A DNA stretch of 64,000 bases, taken from NCBI RefSeq assembly GCF_022808695.1, contig NZ_JAKZKW010000004.1:1-64000 (forward strand). Reading direction: 5' to 3'. The position numbers were made by a program, and so were the translations under genes. Positions 9,718 to 20,629 of this stretch are shown in pieces. The stretch's first letter is position 1. Each line of letters starts with the position of its first letter. A model generated the notes under the pieces. It was not told the origin of the DNA. It did not search any database and saw nothing but the letters and a program-made list of their open reading frames with translations. This DNA is from Fundidesulfovibrio soli (GTDB lineage: Bacteria; Desulfobacterota; Desulfovibrionia; Desulfovibrionales; Desulfovibrionaceae).

Positions 9718-11157
9718 ATGAACTCCGACGCCTACCTCTACGAGACCGTGCGCGTAAGCCTGCTGGAGATGATCGCCTCCGGGGCGCTTGGCCCCGGGGA
9801 CAAGGCCCCCTCCCTGCGCCGCCTGGCCTCGGCCATGCGCGTGAGCCTCTCCACCGCCTCCCAGGCCTACGCCCGGCTGGAGAGCGAGGGCGTGCTGGAG
9901 GCCAGGCCCAAGTCCGGCTTCTTCATCCGGGGCGCAAAGTCCAGCCTGCCCATCCCCGATACGGGCGTGAGCTCCGGCCCGGACCCGTCCGCCCCGCCCG
10001 CGCCGCTCAACCGCGCGGAGCTCATCCGCACGGTGCTCGCCAACATGTCCCGCCGCGACACCCTGCCCCTGGGCGTGGCCCGCACCGCCGAGACCCTGCT
10101 GCCCCTGAACCAGCTCAACCGCATCCTGGGCCAGGTGCTGCGCGACGAGGGCGAGCGCGTGGGCTTCTACGGCTCGGTGGAGGGCCACGAGCCCCTGCGC
10201 CGCCAGATCGCCCTGCGCATGATGGAGGCCGGGGCCGAGTGCGGCGTGGCCGACACCATGATCACGGCCGGGGCCATGGAGGCCCTGCACATCGCGCTGC
10301 GCTGCGTGGCCCGCGCCGGGGACACGGTGGTCATCGCCACGCCCAGCTACTACTGCTTCCTGCACATGCTGGAGAACATGGGCCTGCGCGTGGTGGAGGT
10401 GCCCTCCCGCCCGGACGGGGGCGTGCGCCCTGCCGACATCGCCCAGGCCGTGGACCGCTTCCGGGTGGCCGCCTGCGTGCTCACGCCCAATTTCAACAAT
10501 CCCGACGGCGCGCTCATGCCCGAGGAGGCCAAGGCCGAGGTGGTCTCCCTGCTGGCGGCGCGGGGCGTGCCGCTCATCGAGGACGACGTCTACGGCGACA
10601 TGCACTTCGGCCCCGAGCGCCCCAAGTGTTGCAAGGCCTTCGACCGGGAGGGGATGGTGCTGCACTGCTCCTCCTTCTCCAAGACCATCTCGCCTGGCTA
10701 CCGCGTGGGCTGGCTGCTGCCCGGGCGCTTCATGAACAAGGCGCTGGAGATCAAGGCCACCATCAACGTCTCCACCGCCACGCCCACCCAGATGGCCGTG
10801 GCAGAATACCTGCGCTCCGGGCACTACCACCGCCATCTCAAGCGCTTGCGTCCGGCGGTGAAGGCCCATATGGAGGCCATGTACGCCCTGGTGGGCCGCC
10901 ACTTCCCCCAGGGGACCCGCGCCACGCGGCCGCAGGGCGGCTCCGTGATGTGGCTGGAGCTGCCCGGCCAGGTGGACACCGTGGCCTTCATGAACAGGGC
11001 CCTGGAGCACGGCATCACCGTGGCCCCGGGGGCAATCTTCTCCTCCCAGGACCGCTTCGGGGACTGCCTGCGCATCAGCTACTGCATCCCCGACGCCGCC
11101 CGCGTGGAGGCGGCCGTGGCCCTGCTCGGATCCCTGGCAAAGGATATGATCGCCTGA
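9718..11157 (+). CDS. MocR-type PLP-dependent transcriptional regulator / aminotransferase
   Basis: A 479-residue fusion of a GntR winged helix (about residues 5-75; APSLRRLASAMRVSLSTASQAYARLESEG) to a fold-type-I aminotransferase domain. PLP-binding features are visible: TPSYYCFLHMLENMG, the NPDG segment (TPNFNNPDGALMP), the aspartate in LIEDDVYGD, and the Schiff-base lysine in CSSFSKTISPGYRVGW. MocR proteins control genes for PLP, amino-acid or related metabolism, often divergently. The ATG at 9718 begins the winged helix directly; a longer reading frame upstream runs through the promoter region and is rejected. The regulated gene is unknown. Confidence 0.9.
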   Translation: MNSDAYLYETVRVSLLEMIASGALGPGDKAPSLRRLASAMRVSLSTASQAYARLESEGVLEARPKSGFFIRGAKSSLPIPDTGVSSGPDPSAPPAPLNRAELIRTVLANMSRRDTLPLGVARTAETLLPLNQLNRILGQVLRDEGERVGFYGSVEGHEPLRRQIALRMMEAGAECGVADTMITAGAMEALHIALRCVARAGDTVVIATPSYYCFLHMLENMGLRVVEVPSRPDGGVRPADIAQAVDRFRVAACVLTPNFNNPDGALMPEEAKAEVVSLLAARGVPLIEDDVYGDMHFGPERPKCCKAFDREGMVLHCSSFSKTISPGYRVGWLLPGRFMNKALEIKATINVSTATPTQMAVAEYLRSGHYHRHLKRLRPAVKAHMEAMYALVGRHFPQGTRATRPQGGSVMWLELPGQVDTVAFMNRALEHGITVAPGAIFSSQDRFGDCLRISYCIPDAARVEAAVALLGSLAKDMIA

Positions 11158-11241
11158 GTTCATGGCCGCACGTATAGACCGGCCCGGCGTTGCCGCGCCA
11201 ATCGCAATGCCTGAAGGCACCCTTTAGGATCGGTGAAGGAT

Positions 11242-12144
11242 ATGGAACTCTACCACCTGCGCACTTTCGTGGCCGTGGCCGAGGAGGGCAACCTCTCCCG
11301 CGCGGCCGAGCGGCTGCACCTCTCCCAGCCCGCGGTCAGCGCCCACGTGAAGGCCCTGGAGGAGGAGCTGGGCGTGAACCTCTTCTCGCGCTCGGCGCGC
11401 GGCATGGACGTGACCGACTGCGGCAGGCGGCTGTGCGCCACGGCCCACGAGGCCCTGGCCCGCACCCAGGCGCTGGTGGACCAGGCCCGGGCCCTGCGCG
11501 GAGAGGTGGTGGGCGACGTGGTCATCACACGCAACACCGACCCCGACTTCCTGCGCCTGCCGGGCATGGTGGCCCAGCTCGCGGCCAACCACCCCGAGGC
11601 GCTGCTGCACGTGAACTGCTGCGACTCCTACGATGTGGCCCAGACCCTCAAAGCAGGGAACGTCCACGCGGGCTTCGCCTACGGCGACTTCTCCGGCGAC
11701 CCCCAGCTCACCGCCCTGCCCCTGGCCATGGCCTGCGTGCGCGTGGTTGGCCCCTCCGCCTGGAGCGAACGGCTGCGCGAAGCCACTGTGGCCGACCTGG
11801 CCGCGTTGCCCTGGGTCTGGTTCCACGAGCGCTGCCCCTTCGTGGAAATGGCCAAGGGCCTGCTCAAGGACGCGGATTGCGAACCCAGGACCGCCGCCGT
11901 GATCAACGACGAAAGCACCATCCGCGCCCTGGTGGCCGCGGGAAAGGGCCTCTCCCTACTGCGCGACGACATGGCCCGCTCACAGGTTCTCGGGCAGGAG
12001 CTGGCCGTGTGGCCGGGCGGGGCCTTGGGCATCCCCATCAACCTGGTGGCGCTCACCCGGCGCATGGCCGAACCGGAGGTGAAGGCCCTGATGGGAGCCG
12101 CCGCGCGGACCTGGGGCCTGGACGACGAGGCCTGGCGCGCATGA
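11242..12144 (+). CDS. LysR family transcriptional regulator
   Basis: A LysR regulator of 300 residues: an N-terminal winged helix ([20 protein letters not shown], then [20 protein letters not shown]) and a C-terminal periplasmic-binding-protein-like effector domain. The ATG at 11242 gives the standard LysR N-terminus; a GTG at 11233 is also possible. Its stop codon overlaps the CobD-CobQ start as ATGA, so the two genes form a coupled unit. A link between this regulator and cobalamin synthesis is inferred from that overlap only; LysR genes are more often divergent from their targets. Confidence 0.9.
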   Translation: MELYHLRTFVAVAEEGNLSRAAERLHLSQPAVSAHVKALEEELGVNLFSRSARGMDVTDCGRRLCATAHEALARTQALVDQARALRGEVVGDVVITRNTDPDFLRLPGMVAQLAANHPEALLHVNCCDSYDVAQTLKAGNVHAGFAYGDFSGDPQLTALPLAMACVRVVGPSAWSERLREATVADLAALPWVWFHERCPFVEMAKGLLKDADCEPRTAAVINDESTIRALVAAGKGLSLLRDDMARSQVLGQELAVWPGGALGIPINLVALTRRMAEPEVKALMGAAARTWGLDDEAWRA

Positions 12145-14759
12145 CCCAGTCCCACCACGGCGGCGACGTGGCGCAGTTGGCCAAAGCCGCCGGATGCGCG
12201 CCAGAGGACATCCTGGACTTCTCCGCCAGCATCAACCCGCTGGGGCCGCCCGAGTGGCTGCGCCCCGCTATATCCTCGGCGGTGTCCTCCCTGGCGCACT
12301 ACCCGGACCCGCACTGCCGGGCGCTGCTGGCCGCCGCCTCGGGCCGCTACGGCGTTCCTGAAACGCAACTTGTGGCTGGCAACGGCACCAGCGACCTGCT
12401 CTTCGCCCTGGCCCGGGCCATGGCGGGCCTGGGCGCCACCCACGCCGTGATCCCCGCGCCCGCCTACGTGGACTACCGCACCGCCTGCGAACGCGCTGGC
12501 CTGACGGCCGAGAGCCTGATCCTGAGCCACGAGGACGGCTTCCGGCTGGACGAGGCCGCTCTGCTTGCGATGCTGCGCCCGGGGAGCGCCGCGTTCCTGG
12601 GCAGGCCCGGCAACCCCACCGGCCGCGACGTCCCGGCGGACATGGTGCGCCGCATGGCCGCCGCCCGGCCGGACTGCCTGTTCGTGGCCGACGAGGCCTT
12701 CGGCAGCTTCGTGGAGGGCTTCGAGAGCCTGGTGCGGGACCGCCCGGCCAACGTGGCGGTGCTCCTCTCGCTCACCAAGATGTTCGCCATTCCAGGGCTC
12801 AGGCTTGGCCTGCTCTGCGCGGGGGACGAGCTGGCCGAGCTGGTGCGGGCGCAGCTCTCCCCGTGGTCGGTCAACACCCTGGCCCAGGCCGTGGGCCTGC
12901 GCGCCATGGCCGACCAAGAGTTCGAGGCCCGCTCGCGGGAGAACGCCGCCGCCCTGCGCCGCGAACTGTCGGCCGGGCTGGCAGCGCTCCCGGGCGTCGA
13001 GGTCTTCCCCGGAGCCGCCAACTACCTGCTCTGCCGCCTGGAAAATCCCCTGGCGCCTGGAGATGTCCCTGCCCTGCGCGCCCGGCTGCTGGCCCGGCGC
13101 ATCGCCATCCGGGACTGCTCCAACTTCGAGGGCCTGGACACCCGCTTCTTCCGCGTGGCCGTGCGCGCCCGAGCCGACAGCGAGCGCCTGCTTGAAGCCC
13201 TGGAGGCCGAGCTGGCCCCGGCGCGGCAGCGCGCCATACGGAAACGGCGCACTCCCGCGCTGATGATCCAGGGCACCACCTCCAACGCGGGCAAGTCCGT
13301 GCTGGCGGCGGCCCTGTGCCGGATTCTCAAGCAGGACGGCGTGCGCGTGGCCCCGTTCAAGTCCCAGAACATGTCGCTCAACTCCTGCGTGACCCCCTGG
13401 GGCGAGGAGATGGGCCGCGCCCAGGTGCTCCAGGCCCAGGCCTGCGGCCTGGCCCCCCAGGCGCGCATGAACCCCGTGCTGCTCAAGCCCTGCTCGGACA
13501 CCGGCTCCCAGGTGATCGTCATGGGCAGGCCCGTGGGCAACATGCGGGTGCGCGAGTACGTGGCCTACAAGCCCACGGCCTTCGCGGCCGCGAAACTGGC
13601 CTACGACTCCCTGGCCGGGGAGTTCGAGGCCGTGATCCTGGAGGGCGCGGGCAGCCCGGCCGAGGTGAACCTCAAGCACCACGACATGGTGAACATGGCC
13701 ATGGCCGCCCACGCCGGGGCCAGGGTGCTCCTGGCGGGCGACATCGACCGGGGCGGGGTGTTCGCGGCCCTGTGCGGCACCATGGAGCTGCTCTCCGAGT
13801 CCGAGCGGGCCATGGTGGGCGGCTACGTGCTGAACCGCTTCCGGGGGGACCCGAGCCTGCTGGACCCGGCCCTGGAGTACATGCGCGCGGCCACGGGCAA
13901 GCGCGTGCTCGGGGTGGTGCCCAACATCGAGCCCCTGGGCCTGCCCGAGGAGGACTCGGTCAGCTTCAAGCAGGGCGGTTTCGGCTTAAGCGGCCCCCGC
14001 GAACCCGGCATCTCAGCGTTGGACATCGCCGTGCTTGACCTGCCCCACATCTCGAATTTCACTGATTTCGACGCCCTGGCCCGCGAACCGGACGTGGGCC
14101 TGCGCGTGGTGCGCTCCCCCGAGGAGCTGGGCCGCCCGGACGCCCTGATCCTGCCCGGGAGCAAGAACACCCTGGCGGACCTGGCGCACCTGCGCGCGGC
14201 GGGCCTGGCCGACGCCGTGGCGCGGCTGGGCGGCGTAGAGATCGTGGGCGTGTGCGCCGGGCTGCAGATGCTTGGCGCGCGCATCCTGGACCCGCTGGGC
14301 CTGGAGTCGGACCGGGGCGAGGAGGCGGGCCTGGGCCTGCTGCCCCTGGTGACGGAGCTGATGCCCGAGAAGACGCTCCTGCGCACCGCGGCCCTCCACG
14401 CCGCCTCGGGCCACACCCTGCGCGGCTACGAGATCCACCACGGCGAGACCATGGCCGACGCCGTGGCCGCCAAGGATAGCGGCGCGCCCGCGCTGCTCAC
14501 CCGTGTTGACGGCCGCCCCCTGGGCTGGGGCCGCATGGGCGGCGTGTGGGGCACCTACCTGCACGGGCTCTTCGACGCGGACGGTTTTCGGGGCTGGTGG
14601 CTGGACGCCCTGCGCGCCCGCAAGGGCCTCGCTCCGCTGGAGCGCCACGTTTCGGGCGACGGGGAGGACGCGGCCGTGGACGCCGCCCTGGACCGCCTGG
14701 CCGCCGTGGTGCGCCGTAACCTGGACATGGAGGCCGTCCACGCCCTGCTGGGACTGTAA
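12141..14759 (+). CDS. Fused CobD-like aminotransferase/decarboxylase and CobQ cobyric acid synthase
   Basis: A fusion of about 872 residues. Residues 1-365 are a CobD/HisC-type PLP enzyme: [12 protein letters not shown] at the N-terminus, substrate and PLP segments [15 protein letters not shown] and [12 protein letters not shown], the aspartate in [11 protein letters not shown], and the lysine in [17 protein letters not shown]. CobD makes (R)-1-amino-2-propanol phosphate from threonine phosphate. From about residue 375, CobQ begins with a P-loop ([10 protein letters not shown]), followed by the ATP-grasp-like amidotransferase body. A class-I glutaminase domain has its nucleophile Cys in [11 protein letters not shown] and its His in GTYLHGLFD. 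CobQ amidates adenosyl-cobyrinic a,c-diamide at four sites. Joining the side-arm-forming and ring-amidating enzymes in one chain places two late cobalamin steps together. No frame break is seen at the junction. Confidence 0.88.
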   Translation: MTQSHHGGDVAQLAKAAGCAPEDILDFSASINPLGPPEWLRPAISSAVSSLAHYPDPHCRALLAAASGRYGVPETQLVAGNGTSDLLFALARAMAGLGATHAVIPAPAYVDYRTACERAGLTAESLILSHEDGFRLDEAALLAMLRPGSAAFLGRPGNPTGRDVPADMVRRMAAARPDCLFVADEAFGSFVEGFESLVRDRPANVAVLLSLTKMFAIPGLRLGLLCAGDELAELVRAQLSPWSVNTLAQAVGLRAMADQEFEARSRENAAALRRELSAGLAALPGVEVFPGAANYLLCRLENPLAPGDVPALRARLLARRIAIRDCSNFEGLDTRFFRVAVRARADSERLLEALEAELAPARQRAIRKRRTPALMIQGTTSNAGKSVLAAALCRILKQDGVRVAPFKSQNMSLNSCVTPWGEEMGRAQVLQAQACGLAPQARMNPVLLKPCSDTGSQVIVMGRPVGNMRVREYVAYKPTAFAAAKLAYDSLAGEFEAVILEGAGSPAEVNLKHHDMVNMAMAAHAGARVLLAGDIDRGGVFAALCGTMELLSESERAMVGGYVLNRFRGDPSLLDPALEYMRAATGKRVLGVVPNIEPLGLPEEDSVSFKQGGFGLSGPREPGISALDIAVLDLPHISNFTDFDALAREPDVGLRVVRSPEELGRPDALILPGSKNTLADLAHLRAAGLADAVARLGGVEIVGVCAGLQMLGARILDPLGLESDRGEEAGLGLLPLVTELMPEKTLLRTAALHAASGHTLRGYEIHHGETMADAVAAKDSGAPALLTRVDGRPLGWGRMGGVWGTYLHGLFDADGFRGWWLDALRARKGLAPLERHVSGDGEDAAVDAALDRLAAVVRRNLDMEAVHALLGL

Positions 14760-14845
14760 CCATCCCTTCATGCCGCGCCCCTTGAACCGGGCGCGGTAAG
14801 GGTCTATGCTTGCTCACTGTTCGAGCCCCGCTCGACCCTCGCGCC

Positions 14846-17800
14846 ATGAGAAACGACACCACCCCGACCAATGACCCGGACGCCCCGGCGGCCCCGACCC
14901 CGCCGAAGGCCCGGCGGATTCTCTCCTCCCTGCGCCTGACGCTGGCCGTGGTCCTCCTTGCGGGCCTGCTGGCCTACCTGACCCCGCTGGCCCTGACCCG
15001 GCTCATCGGGCAGGATGTGCTGCGCGCCCAGGCCCAGTCCGCCCTTGAGGGCGCGCTCTACCGCCCGGTGGACATCAAGGGCGAGGTGCGCCTGACCATG
15101 ATCCCCTGGTTCGGCCTGCGCACCGGCCCCGTCACCGTGGCCAACAGCCCGGGCTTCGGCCCGCAGCCCCTGGTCAGCGTGGACTCCTCCACCATCGAGC
15201 TGAACCTGCTGGCCCTGATCCGCAAGCGCGTCGTGGTGGATTCCGTCTCGCTCTCCAGCGCCACGCTCAACCTGGAGCGCAACGCCCAGGGCCAGGAGAA
15301 CTGGCGCACGCCACAGCCGGTGGACATCTCCTCCCGCCCGCTGCCGCCAGCCCCGAGCGGCTGGGAGGCCCAGCGCCTGCCCACGGGCCTGCGCCTGTGG
15401 AACGCCAGCGTGCACTTCACCGACCAGCTCACCGGCTCCAACATCGACGTGCGCCGCCTGAACCTGAACACCACCCCGGCCAGCCCCTTTGATTTCTCCG
15501 TCTCCTGCGACTTCACGGTGCTGCCCCTGGGCCTCAAGGGCGAGCTGCACGCCCAGGGACAAGGCAGCTACGGACCCACGGGGGGCCACGTGTTCGTGCG
15601 CAGCTCCCAGGCCGCGGGCTGGCTGGACCTGCCCGAGGCAGAGGGCAGGCCAAGCGGCAGGATGCAGTATTCCGGCCGGGTGGGCTTCCACGGCGAGGCC
15701 GGGGCCTTCGAGATTTCCCAACTGGTGCTGGAGGGCCTGGGCGCGCGCGTGACCGGGCAGGTCAACGCGGCGGGCATCTACGAGCAGACCCCCTACATGG
15801 CCCTGAACCTCTCCGCCACGGCCAGCCGCCACGGAGCCTGGGCCTCGCTGCTGGGCGTGGACCCGGCCTCCGGCCCGGCCCTGCGCGCCCCCAACGGCCG
15901 CGAAACCCCGGCCTTGCGCCGCCCCCCGGACGAAGCCGATGTGGAGGCCGCGCTGGTGCTCAACTACGGCCCGGCGGGCTGGAAGGCCGAGTCGTTCAGC
16001 CTGCGCCACGAACAGGGCCGCGTCTCCGGCTGGGCCGGGATCATCGGGGGCGAGCTCGATTTCGACGTTCGCGCCGACGGCGTGGACCTGGCTCTCTGGA
16101 CCCCAGCGCGCATGCCCGCCCTGACCGACGCCCTGCGCGGCTCCTTCATGGGCAGCGCGCCCGGAGCAGGCCTGGAGTCCGTGCGCGGCCACTTCAAGGG
16201 CAAACATCTCAGGCTGGACGGGGTGGACATCTCCGAGGCGGAGCTGAGCGCCAAGGCGGAAAACGGCGCGCTGCGCATCTACCCCTTCACGGCGCGCACG
16301 CCCCAGGCCCTGCTCACGGCGGATCTGCGCGCCTCCCTGGCGCCCGGCCCCCCCGGCCTCTCCTGCCAGGCCGTGCTGCAGGCCCTTGCCCCCGGGCAAG
16401 CCGCCCCGGCCAAGGCCGCCGAGCTGTCCCTGGAAGGGGCGGCCAAGGATTCCGCCCTGGGCGCAACGGTGCGCTTCGCCCTGGGCGACATGCCCCAGGG
16501 TTGGAACCCGCCCTGGCTCACGGAGAACCTCGCGGCGGCCTGGCGCGCCCTTGGCGGGGGCAGCGCCTCCTTCAGCCTGCGCCTGCCCGGCGGGGAGGAC
16601 CGCCTGGCCGAGCTGACCGACCTGGACCTGCGCGCGGGCGGCTCCCGCGTCACGGGCCGGGCGGGAATCGCCGCCGGGCGACTCAGCCTCGACCTCGCCG
16701 CCGACCGGCTGGACACCGAGCGCCTGCAGCAGGCCGCGACCCTGTTCGGCCCTGGGGGGGACAACCCCCTGCCCCCCCTGACCCTGGACGGCCGCGTGGC
16801 CGTGAAGCGCCTGACCACTCCCCTGGGCGAGTTCGACGACGTCCAGCTCGCAGGGCAAGCCGGGCCCGACTCCCTGCACCTGGGCACCCTCACGGCCGCG
16901 GGCTTGGGCGGAAAACTGAACGGATCGCTGGAATACCAGCACTCCGGCGGCAGGCACGGCGGCAGCCTGACCCTGGCCGCCAGCGGGGTGCACGGGGCGC
17001 AGCTGTCGGCCCTGGCCCCGCAGGCTCCGCGCCTTACCGGGCCGCTCGAAGGCCGCCTCAGCCTGGAGGCCTCGGCCCGCTCCGGCGAGCCGCTCTGGCG
17101 GTCCATGCACGGCCAGGCCGACCTTCAGATGGGCATCGGCACCGTGGCCTTCAGCCAGGAGCAGACCCCCAACCAGGCCTGGCCGCTGACCCGCACGTCC
17201 CTCAGCCTCAAGGTCGCTTCCAAGCCCGCCCCGGCCACTGGCGGGGAGAAACCCCGCGAATCGGCCCTCGCCGACGTGACCGGCTCGCTGCGCATGGAGT
17301 CCCCCGGGCAGCTGCGCTCCCTGCAGACCGAGCTCAAGGGGCAGGCCGGGCTGGGCGTGGGCGGAAAGCCCCTCTGGTTCCGCCAGCCGAAACTTGAAGG
17401 CAGCCTGGCCGTGGACGTGCCCCTGCGCCCCGGCAAGCCCCTGCGGGCCACCTGGGCTGGCAAGCTGGACACGGATTTCGAGAAGGGCTCCTTCGGCGTC
17501 ACCGGCGTGGAGCTGAACATGGAAGGCGTCACCGGCAAGGCTTCCCTCACCGGGCAGCCGGGCCAGGGGGGCATGCAGCTCTCGGGCTCCGTCGAGGTGC
17601 CGGAGTTCTCCCCGCGCGATGCGGCCCAGCGCACGGGCATCGCCCTACCGGCCAAGGCCGCGCCGGAGTTGTGGCGCAAGGCCCGGTTCTCGACCGAAGT
17701 GGGCGGCAACCTCAAGGACGTCCGCCTGACCCGCATCCAGGCCGCCCTGGACGACACCACCATCACGGGCTCGGCCACGCTCACCGGCCAGACCACCCGC

Positions 17801-18661
17801 GCGGACCTGGCGGTCGGCAACCTGGACCTGGACCGCCTGTTCCCCATCGTCCAGGACGAAGACCCCAACAAGCGCCCCGACTCCACCCTGCCCATGCAGG
17901 AGCTGCGCGCCCTGAACATGGACGCCAAGGTCCGTTTCGGCAGGCTGGTGCGCGACAAGCTGGTCTGGGAAAACTCGCTCTTGACGGTCACGGCCCAGGG
18001 CGGGCGCTTCCGCATCATGCACTCGTCCCAGCAGTTCTACGGGGGGTCGTTCATGATGGACGTGCGCGGCGATGCGCGCGGGCAGGAGCTCAAAGCCCAG
18101 TTCGACCTGGCCCTGGTGGGCTTCGAGGCCTCGCCCCTGCTGCGCGCCGTGGCTAGAGCAGAAACAATGACCAGGGGCAGCGGCGAATTCCACGTGAACG
18201 TGGAGACCTGGGGCGCCACGGAAAAGGCCCTGCGCCGCCACGCCGCCGGGACTGCCCGCTTCGAGGTGAAGGGGGGCAGGCTGGTGCTGCGCGAACCCGG
18301 GGCCGCCAGCCGCCAGCTTCCTCCGCCCACCGACGCCGAGAGCCTGCCTTTCGACAGCCTGGGCGCGCACTTCACCGCCCGCGAGGGCCTGGCTATCAGC
18401 CGCGACGTGGCCATGCTCGGCCCAGACATCACGGCCAAGGGCGATGGATGGGTCAGCCTCTCCGACGAGCGCATCGACCTGAACCTGATCGCCGTGGTGC
18501 GCGACGTGGGCGAGCTGCCCGTGCGCATCAGCGGGCCGCTTTACGACCCCAGGGTGGACGTGGACAAGTCCCGCATACTCGGGGAGACGATCATGAAGAT
18601 GTTCAAGGGCGTCATCACCCTGCCCGCCGCCATCGTGAACCAGTTCCGCAAGCTGTACTGA
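14846..18661 (+). CDS. AsmA family protein
   Basis: A protein of about 1271 residues with a single N-terminal membrane helix (LRLTLAVVLLAGLLAYLTPLA, near residues 38-57), followed by a long beta-rich periplasmic region. The start of the mature part (LYRPVDIKGEVRLTMIPWFG, then VDSVSLSSATLNLERN) matches the AsmA N-terminal repeat, and the C-terminal ~250 residues match the AsmA C-terminal domain. AsmA-like proteins (YhdP/TamB relatives) are thought to form periplasmic lipid-transfer bridges between the two membranes. ATG at 14846 is chosen; an upstream TTG would add 12 unrelated residues. Transcription is rightward after the CobD-CobQ gene, with an 86-bp gap. Confidence 0.85.
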   Translation: MRNDTTPTNDPDAPAAPTPPKARRILSSLRLTLAVVLLAGLLAYLTPLALTRLIGQDVLRAQAQSALEGALYRPVDIKGEVRLTMIPWFGLRTGPVTVANSPGFGPQPLVSVDSSTIELNLLALIRKRVVVDSVSLSSATLNLERNAQGQENWRTPQPVDISSRPLPPAPSGWEAQRLPTGLRLWNASVHFTDQLTGSNIDVRRLNLNTTPASPFDFSVSCDFTVLPLGLKGELHAQGQGSYGPTGGHVFVRSSQAAGWLDLPEAEGRPSGRMQYSGRVGFHGEAGAFEISQLVLEGLGARVTGQVNAAGIYEQTPYMALNLSATASRHGAWASLLGVDPASGPALRAPNGRETPALRRPPDEADVEAALVLNYGPAGWKAESFSLRHEQGRVSGWAGIIGGELDFDVRADGVDLALWTPARMPALTDALRGSFMGSAPGAGLESVRGHFKGKHLRLDGVDISEAELSAKAENGALRIYPFTARTPQALLTADLRASLAPGPPGLSCQAVLQALAPGQAAPAKAAELSLEGAAKDSALGATVRFALGDMPQGWNPPWLTENLAAAWRALGGGSASFSLRLPGGEDRLAELTDLDLRAGGSRVTGRAGIAAGRLSLDLAADRLDTERLQQAATLFGPGGDNPLPPLTLDGRVAVKRLTTPLGEFDDVQLAGQAGPDSLHLGTLTAAGLGGKLNGSLEYQHSGGRHGGSLTLAASGVHGAQLSALAPQAPRLTGPLEGRLSLEASARSGEPLWRSMHGQADLQMGIGTVAFSQEQTPNQAWPLTRTSLSLKVASKPAPATGGEKPRESALADVTGSLRMESPGQLRSLQTELKGQAGLGVGGKPLWFRQPKLEGSLAVDVPLRPGKPLRATWAGKLDTDFEKGSFGVTGVELNMEGVTGKASLTGQPGQGGMQLSGSVEVPEFSPRDAAQRTGIALPAKAAPELWRKARFSTEVGGNLKDVRLTRIQAALDDTTITGSATLTGQTTRADLAVGNLDLDRLFPIVQDEDPNKRPDSTLPMQELRALNMDAKVRFGRLVRDKLVWENSLLTVTAQGGRFRIMHSSQQFYGGSFMMDVRGDARGQELKAQFDLALVGFEASPLLRAVARAETMTRGSGEFHVNVETWGATEKALRRHAAGTARFEVKGGRLVLREPGAASRQLPPPTDAESLPFDSLGAHFTAREGLAISRDVAMLGPDITAKGDGWVSLSDERIDLNLIAVVRDVGELPVRISGPLYDPRVDVDKSRILGETIMKMFKGVITLPAAIVNQFRKLY

Positions 18662-18685
18662 ACGCGAAGCGGAATGGGAGTGCGG

Positions 18686-18714
18686 AGGGCCGAAGGCCCT
18701 TTGCCCGCCGGAGG
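18686..18714. repeat. Dispersed intergenic repeat copy
   Basis: A hairpin GGGCC-GAA-GGCCC is followed by TTTGCCCGCCGGAGG, between the convergent asmA and dsbD genes. It nearly matches the copy at 28151 and shares the GCCGGAGG block with those at 95 and 28303. It may also act as a transcription stop, although no U tract follows. Confidence 0.5.
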
Positions 18715-18754
18715 AGTCTTGACTCTCCGGTCTTCTTCCGCCCTCTCCCCTCTT

Positions 18755-20629
18755 CTATTTCCCCTTCCCGAACGCCTCGCCCATGGCTCGCTCCAACTGC
18801 GAGGCGGTGAAGATGTCGCGCAGCACCACGGGGCTCCGCGCGCCTTCGCCTTTGGGGAAAAGCGCGGCCACGGGGATGGAGGCCGAGCCGAGGGCGCGCA
18901 GCAGGGCCATGGCGGCCGGGTCCTCGCGGGTCAGGTCCACGCGCATGGCCGTGAAGCCGTAGCGTGCCCGGAGGGAGGCGAGCTTGTCCGGGGTCAGCAC
19001 GGTCTTCTCCAGGGCCTTGCAGGTGGGGCACCAGTCCGCCGTGAAGTCGAGCAGCAGGTACTCCTTGCCCAGGGCCTTGTCGAAGGCGGCGGGGCTGAAG
19101 GCGGCCCAGCCAGCGTCCTTGGGGGCTGGGGGCGACAGGGCCCAGACGCAGGCGGCCACCGCGAAGGCCAAGGCCACCGCGCGGATGCTCCAGCGGGTGA
19201 GCGCGGACTGGTTCAGGCTGGTCCAGGCCCCCCAGACGTGGCAGGCCACGGCCGTGGCCAGCAGGGCCGCCAGGGCGGGCAGCAGCAGCCCGGCGGGCAG
19301 GATGGAGAGGAAATAGAGCACCGTGGCCATGATCACGAATCCCGCGATCTTCTCCAGCCGGGTCATCCAGTCGCCCGGCCGGGGCACGAAGCGCACCAGC
19401 TCGGGCCGCAGGGCCAGGGCCAGGTAGGGCGAGGCCATGCCCACCCCGATGCCAATGAACACCGCCATGACCACCGGCACCGGCTGCATGAGCGTCCAGG
19501 CCAGCACCCCGCCCAGGAAGGGCCCGGAGCACGGCGTGGCCAGCAGCGTGGCCAGCAGCCCCGTCACCAGGGCCTGGGCCTTGGGGCTGCGCCCATGGTG
19601 GGAGGCGAACTTCAGATCCACCACGGGCAGGTGGAACACCCCGAACAGGGAGAGCCCCATGGAGAACAGCACCACGGCCGCGCCCAGGATCAGCCCCGGA
19701 TGCTGGAACAGTTGGCCCCAGGCCAGGCCCGCCAGCCCCAGGATGAGCGCCAGCCCCGTGAAGTAGAGCACCACGCCCAGGGCGAAGTAGATGTTGTGCT
19801 CGCGGATGACGGCGTGGCGGTCGCAGTTCTGTTCGCCCTCCCGGCAGGTGGCCAGCAGCCCGGAGAGCTTGAGGCAGGCCACGGGCAGCACGCAGGGCAT
19901 CAGGTTCAGCAGGAATCCGGCCAGCAGGGCCAGGGGGATTGCCTTGAGGATGCTGTCCACCTCGAGAGCCGGGTGCGGCGAGCGCGGGGTGAAGCTCCAT
20001 TGCTCCGGGGCCTCTCCGGGGGCGGCCTCGGGCTCGCCGGTGGTGGCCTGCACCACCCCGCCGCCGCTGTTCACCAGGCTCTCCAGCAGGGGCCACCAGG
20101 GGCGCGAATCCGCGCGCGGCGGGTTGGGAGCCTCCCTGGAGGAGAAGCTGTTCTCAAGGCTCAAGGGCCAGCAGCTGGAGTCGGAACAGGCCAGCAGGGT
20201 CACGCGGGCGTCCACCCCGTAGCCCTCGGGCAGCGGCTCCGGCAGCAGGATGAACACCGGCGTGGGCCCGGCGTAGACGTTGACAGTCTTGTCGGGCTCG
20301 AAGAGATCGCGCGCGGACTTGCCGGGCGGATAGAGCACGGGGAGCGGGACCCCCTGAGGCGTGGCCACGGCCTGCACCCGGGTGGGCAGGCCGGTCTCGC
20401 CGGGGTCGTTGCCATAGGTTTTATAGCCGGGGGCCGGTGTCAGCCAGAGCACGGCCACGTTGCCGCGCCCTGGCACGGTGGCCAGCTCCCAGCTCAGGGC
20501 CACGGGAGAGGGCTGGCTCTCGGGCTGGGCCAGCACGGAAGCCGGGGCTGGCGCCTGGGCGCGCAGCGGCAGGGCGGAGAACTGGGCGGGGATCAGCGCC
20601 AGGAGAAGTATCGCACATATCTTGAACAT
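18755..20629 (-). CDS. dsbD: Thiol:disulfide interchange protein DsbD
   Basis: A 624-residue inner-membrane electron carrier with the full three-part DsbD layout. A signal peptide (MFKICAILLLALIPAQ) leads to a periplasmic alpha domain with a Cys pair in ACSDSSCWPL. The membrane core has the paired cysteines in LNLMPCVLPV and TPCSGPFLGG. A C-terminal thioredoxin domain has the active site WCPTCK. It passes reducing power from cytosolic thioredoxin to the periplasm for disulfide isomerisation and cytochrome c maturation. ATG at 20629 is chosen because it opens the signal peptide. It is the last gene in the cheX/antiporter/dsbD direction. Confidence 0.93.
   Translation of the reverse strand: MFKICAILLLALIPAQFSALPLRAQAPAPASVLAQPESQPSPVALSWELATVPGRGNVAVLWLTPAPGYKTYGNDPGETGLPTRVQAVATPQGVPLPVLYPPGKSARDLFEPDKTVNVYAGPTPVFILLPEPLPEGYGVDARVTLLACSDSSCWPLSLENSFSSREAPNPPRADSRPWWPLLESLVNSGGGVVQATTGEPEAAPGEAPEQWSFTPRSPHPALEVDSILKAIPLALLAGFLLNLMPCVLPVACLKLSGLLATCREGEQNCDRHAVIREHNIYFALGVVLYFTGLALILGLAGLAWGQLFQHPGLILGAAVVLFSMGLSLFGVFHLPVVDLKFASHHGRSPKAQALVTGLLATLLATPCSGPFLGGVLAWTLMQPVPVVMAVFIGIGVGMASPYLALALRPELVRFVPRPGDWMTRLEKIAGFVIMATVLYFLSILPAGLLLPALAALLATAVACHVWGAWTSLNQSALTRWSIRAVALAFAVAACVWALSPPAPKDAGWAAFSPAAFDKALGKEYLLLDFTADWCPTCKALEKTVLTPDKLASLRARYGFTAMRVDLTREDPAAMALLRALGSASIPVAALFPKGEGARSPVVLRDIFTASQLERAMGEAFGKGK

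Noticed and set aside
11190-12140. N-terminal extension of the CobD-CobQ frame through the LysR gene
   Set aside because: Low-complexity Arg/Gly/Pro translation; the LysR frame is real and ends at the CobD start.
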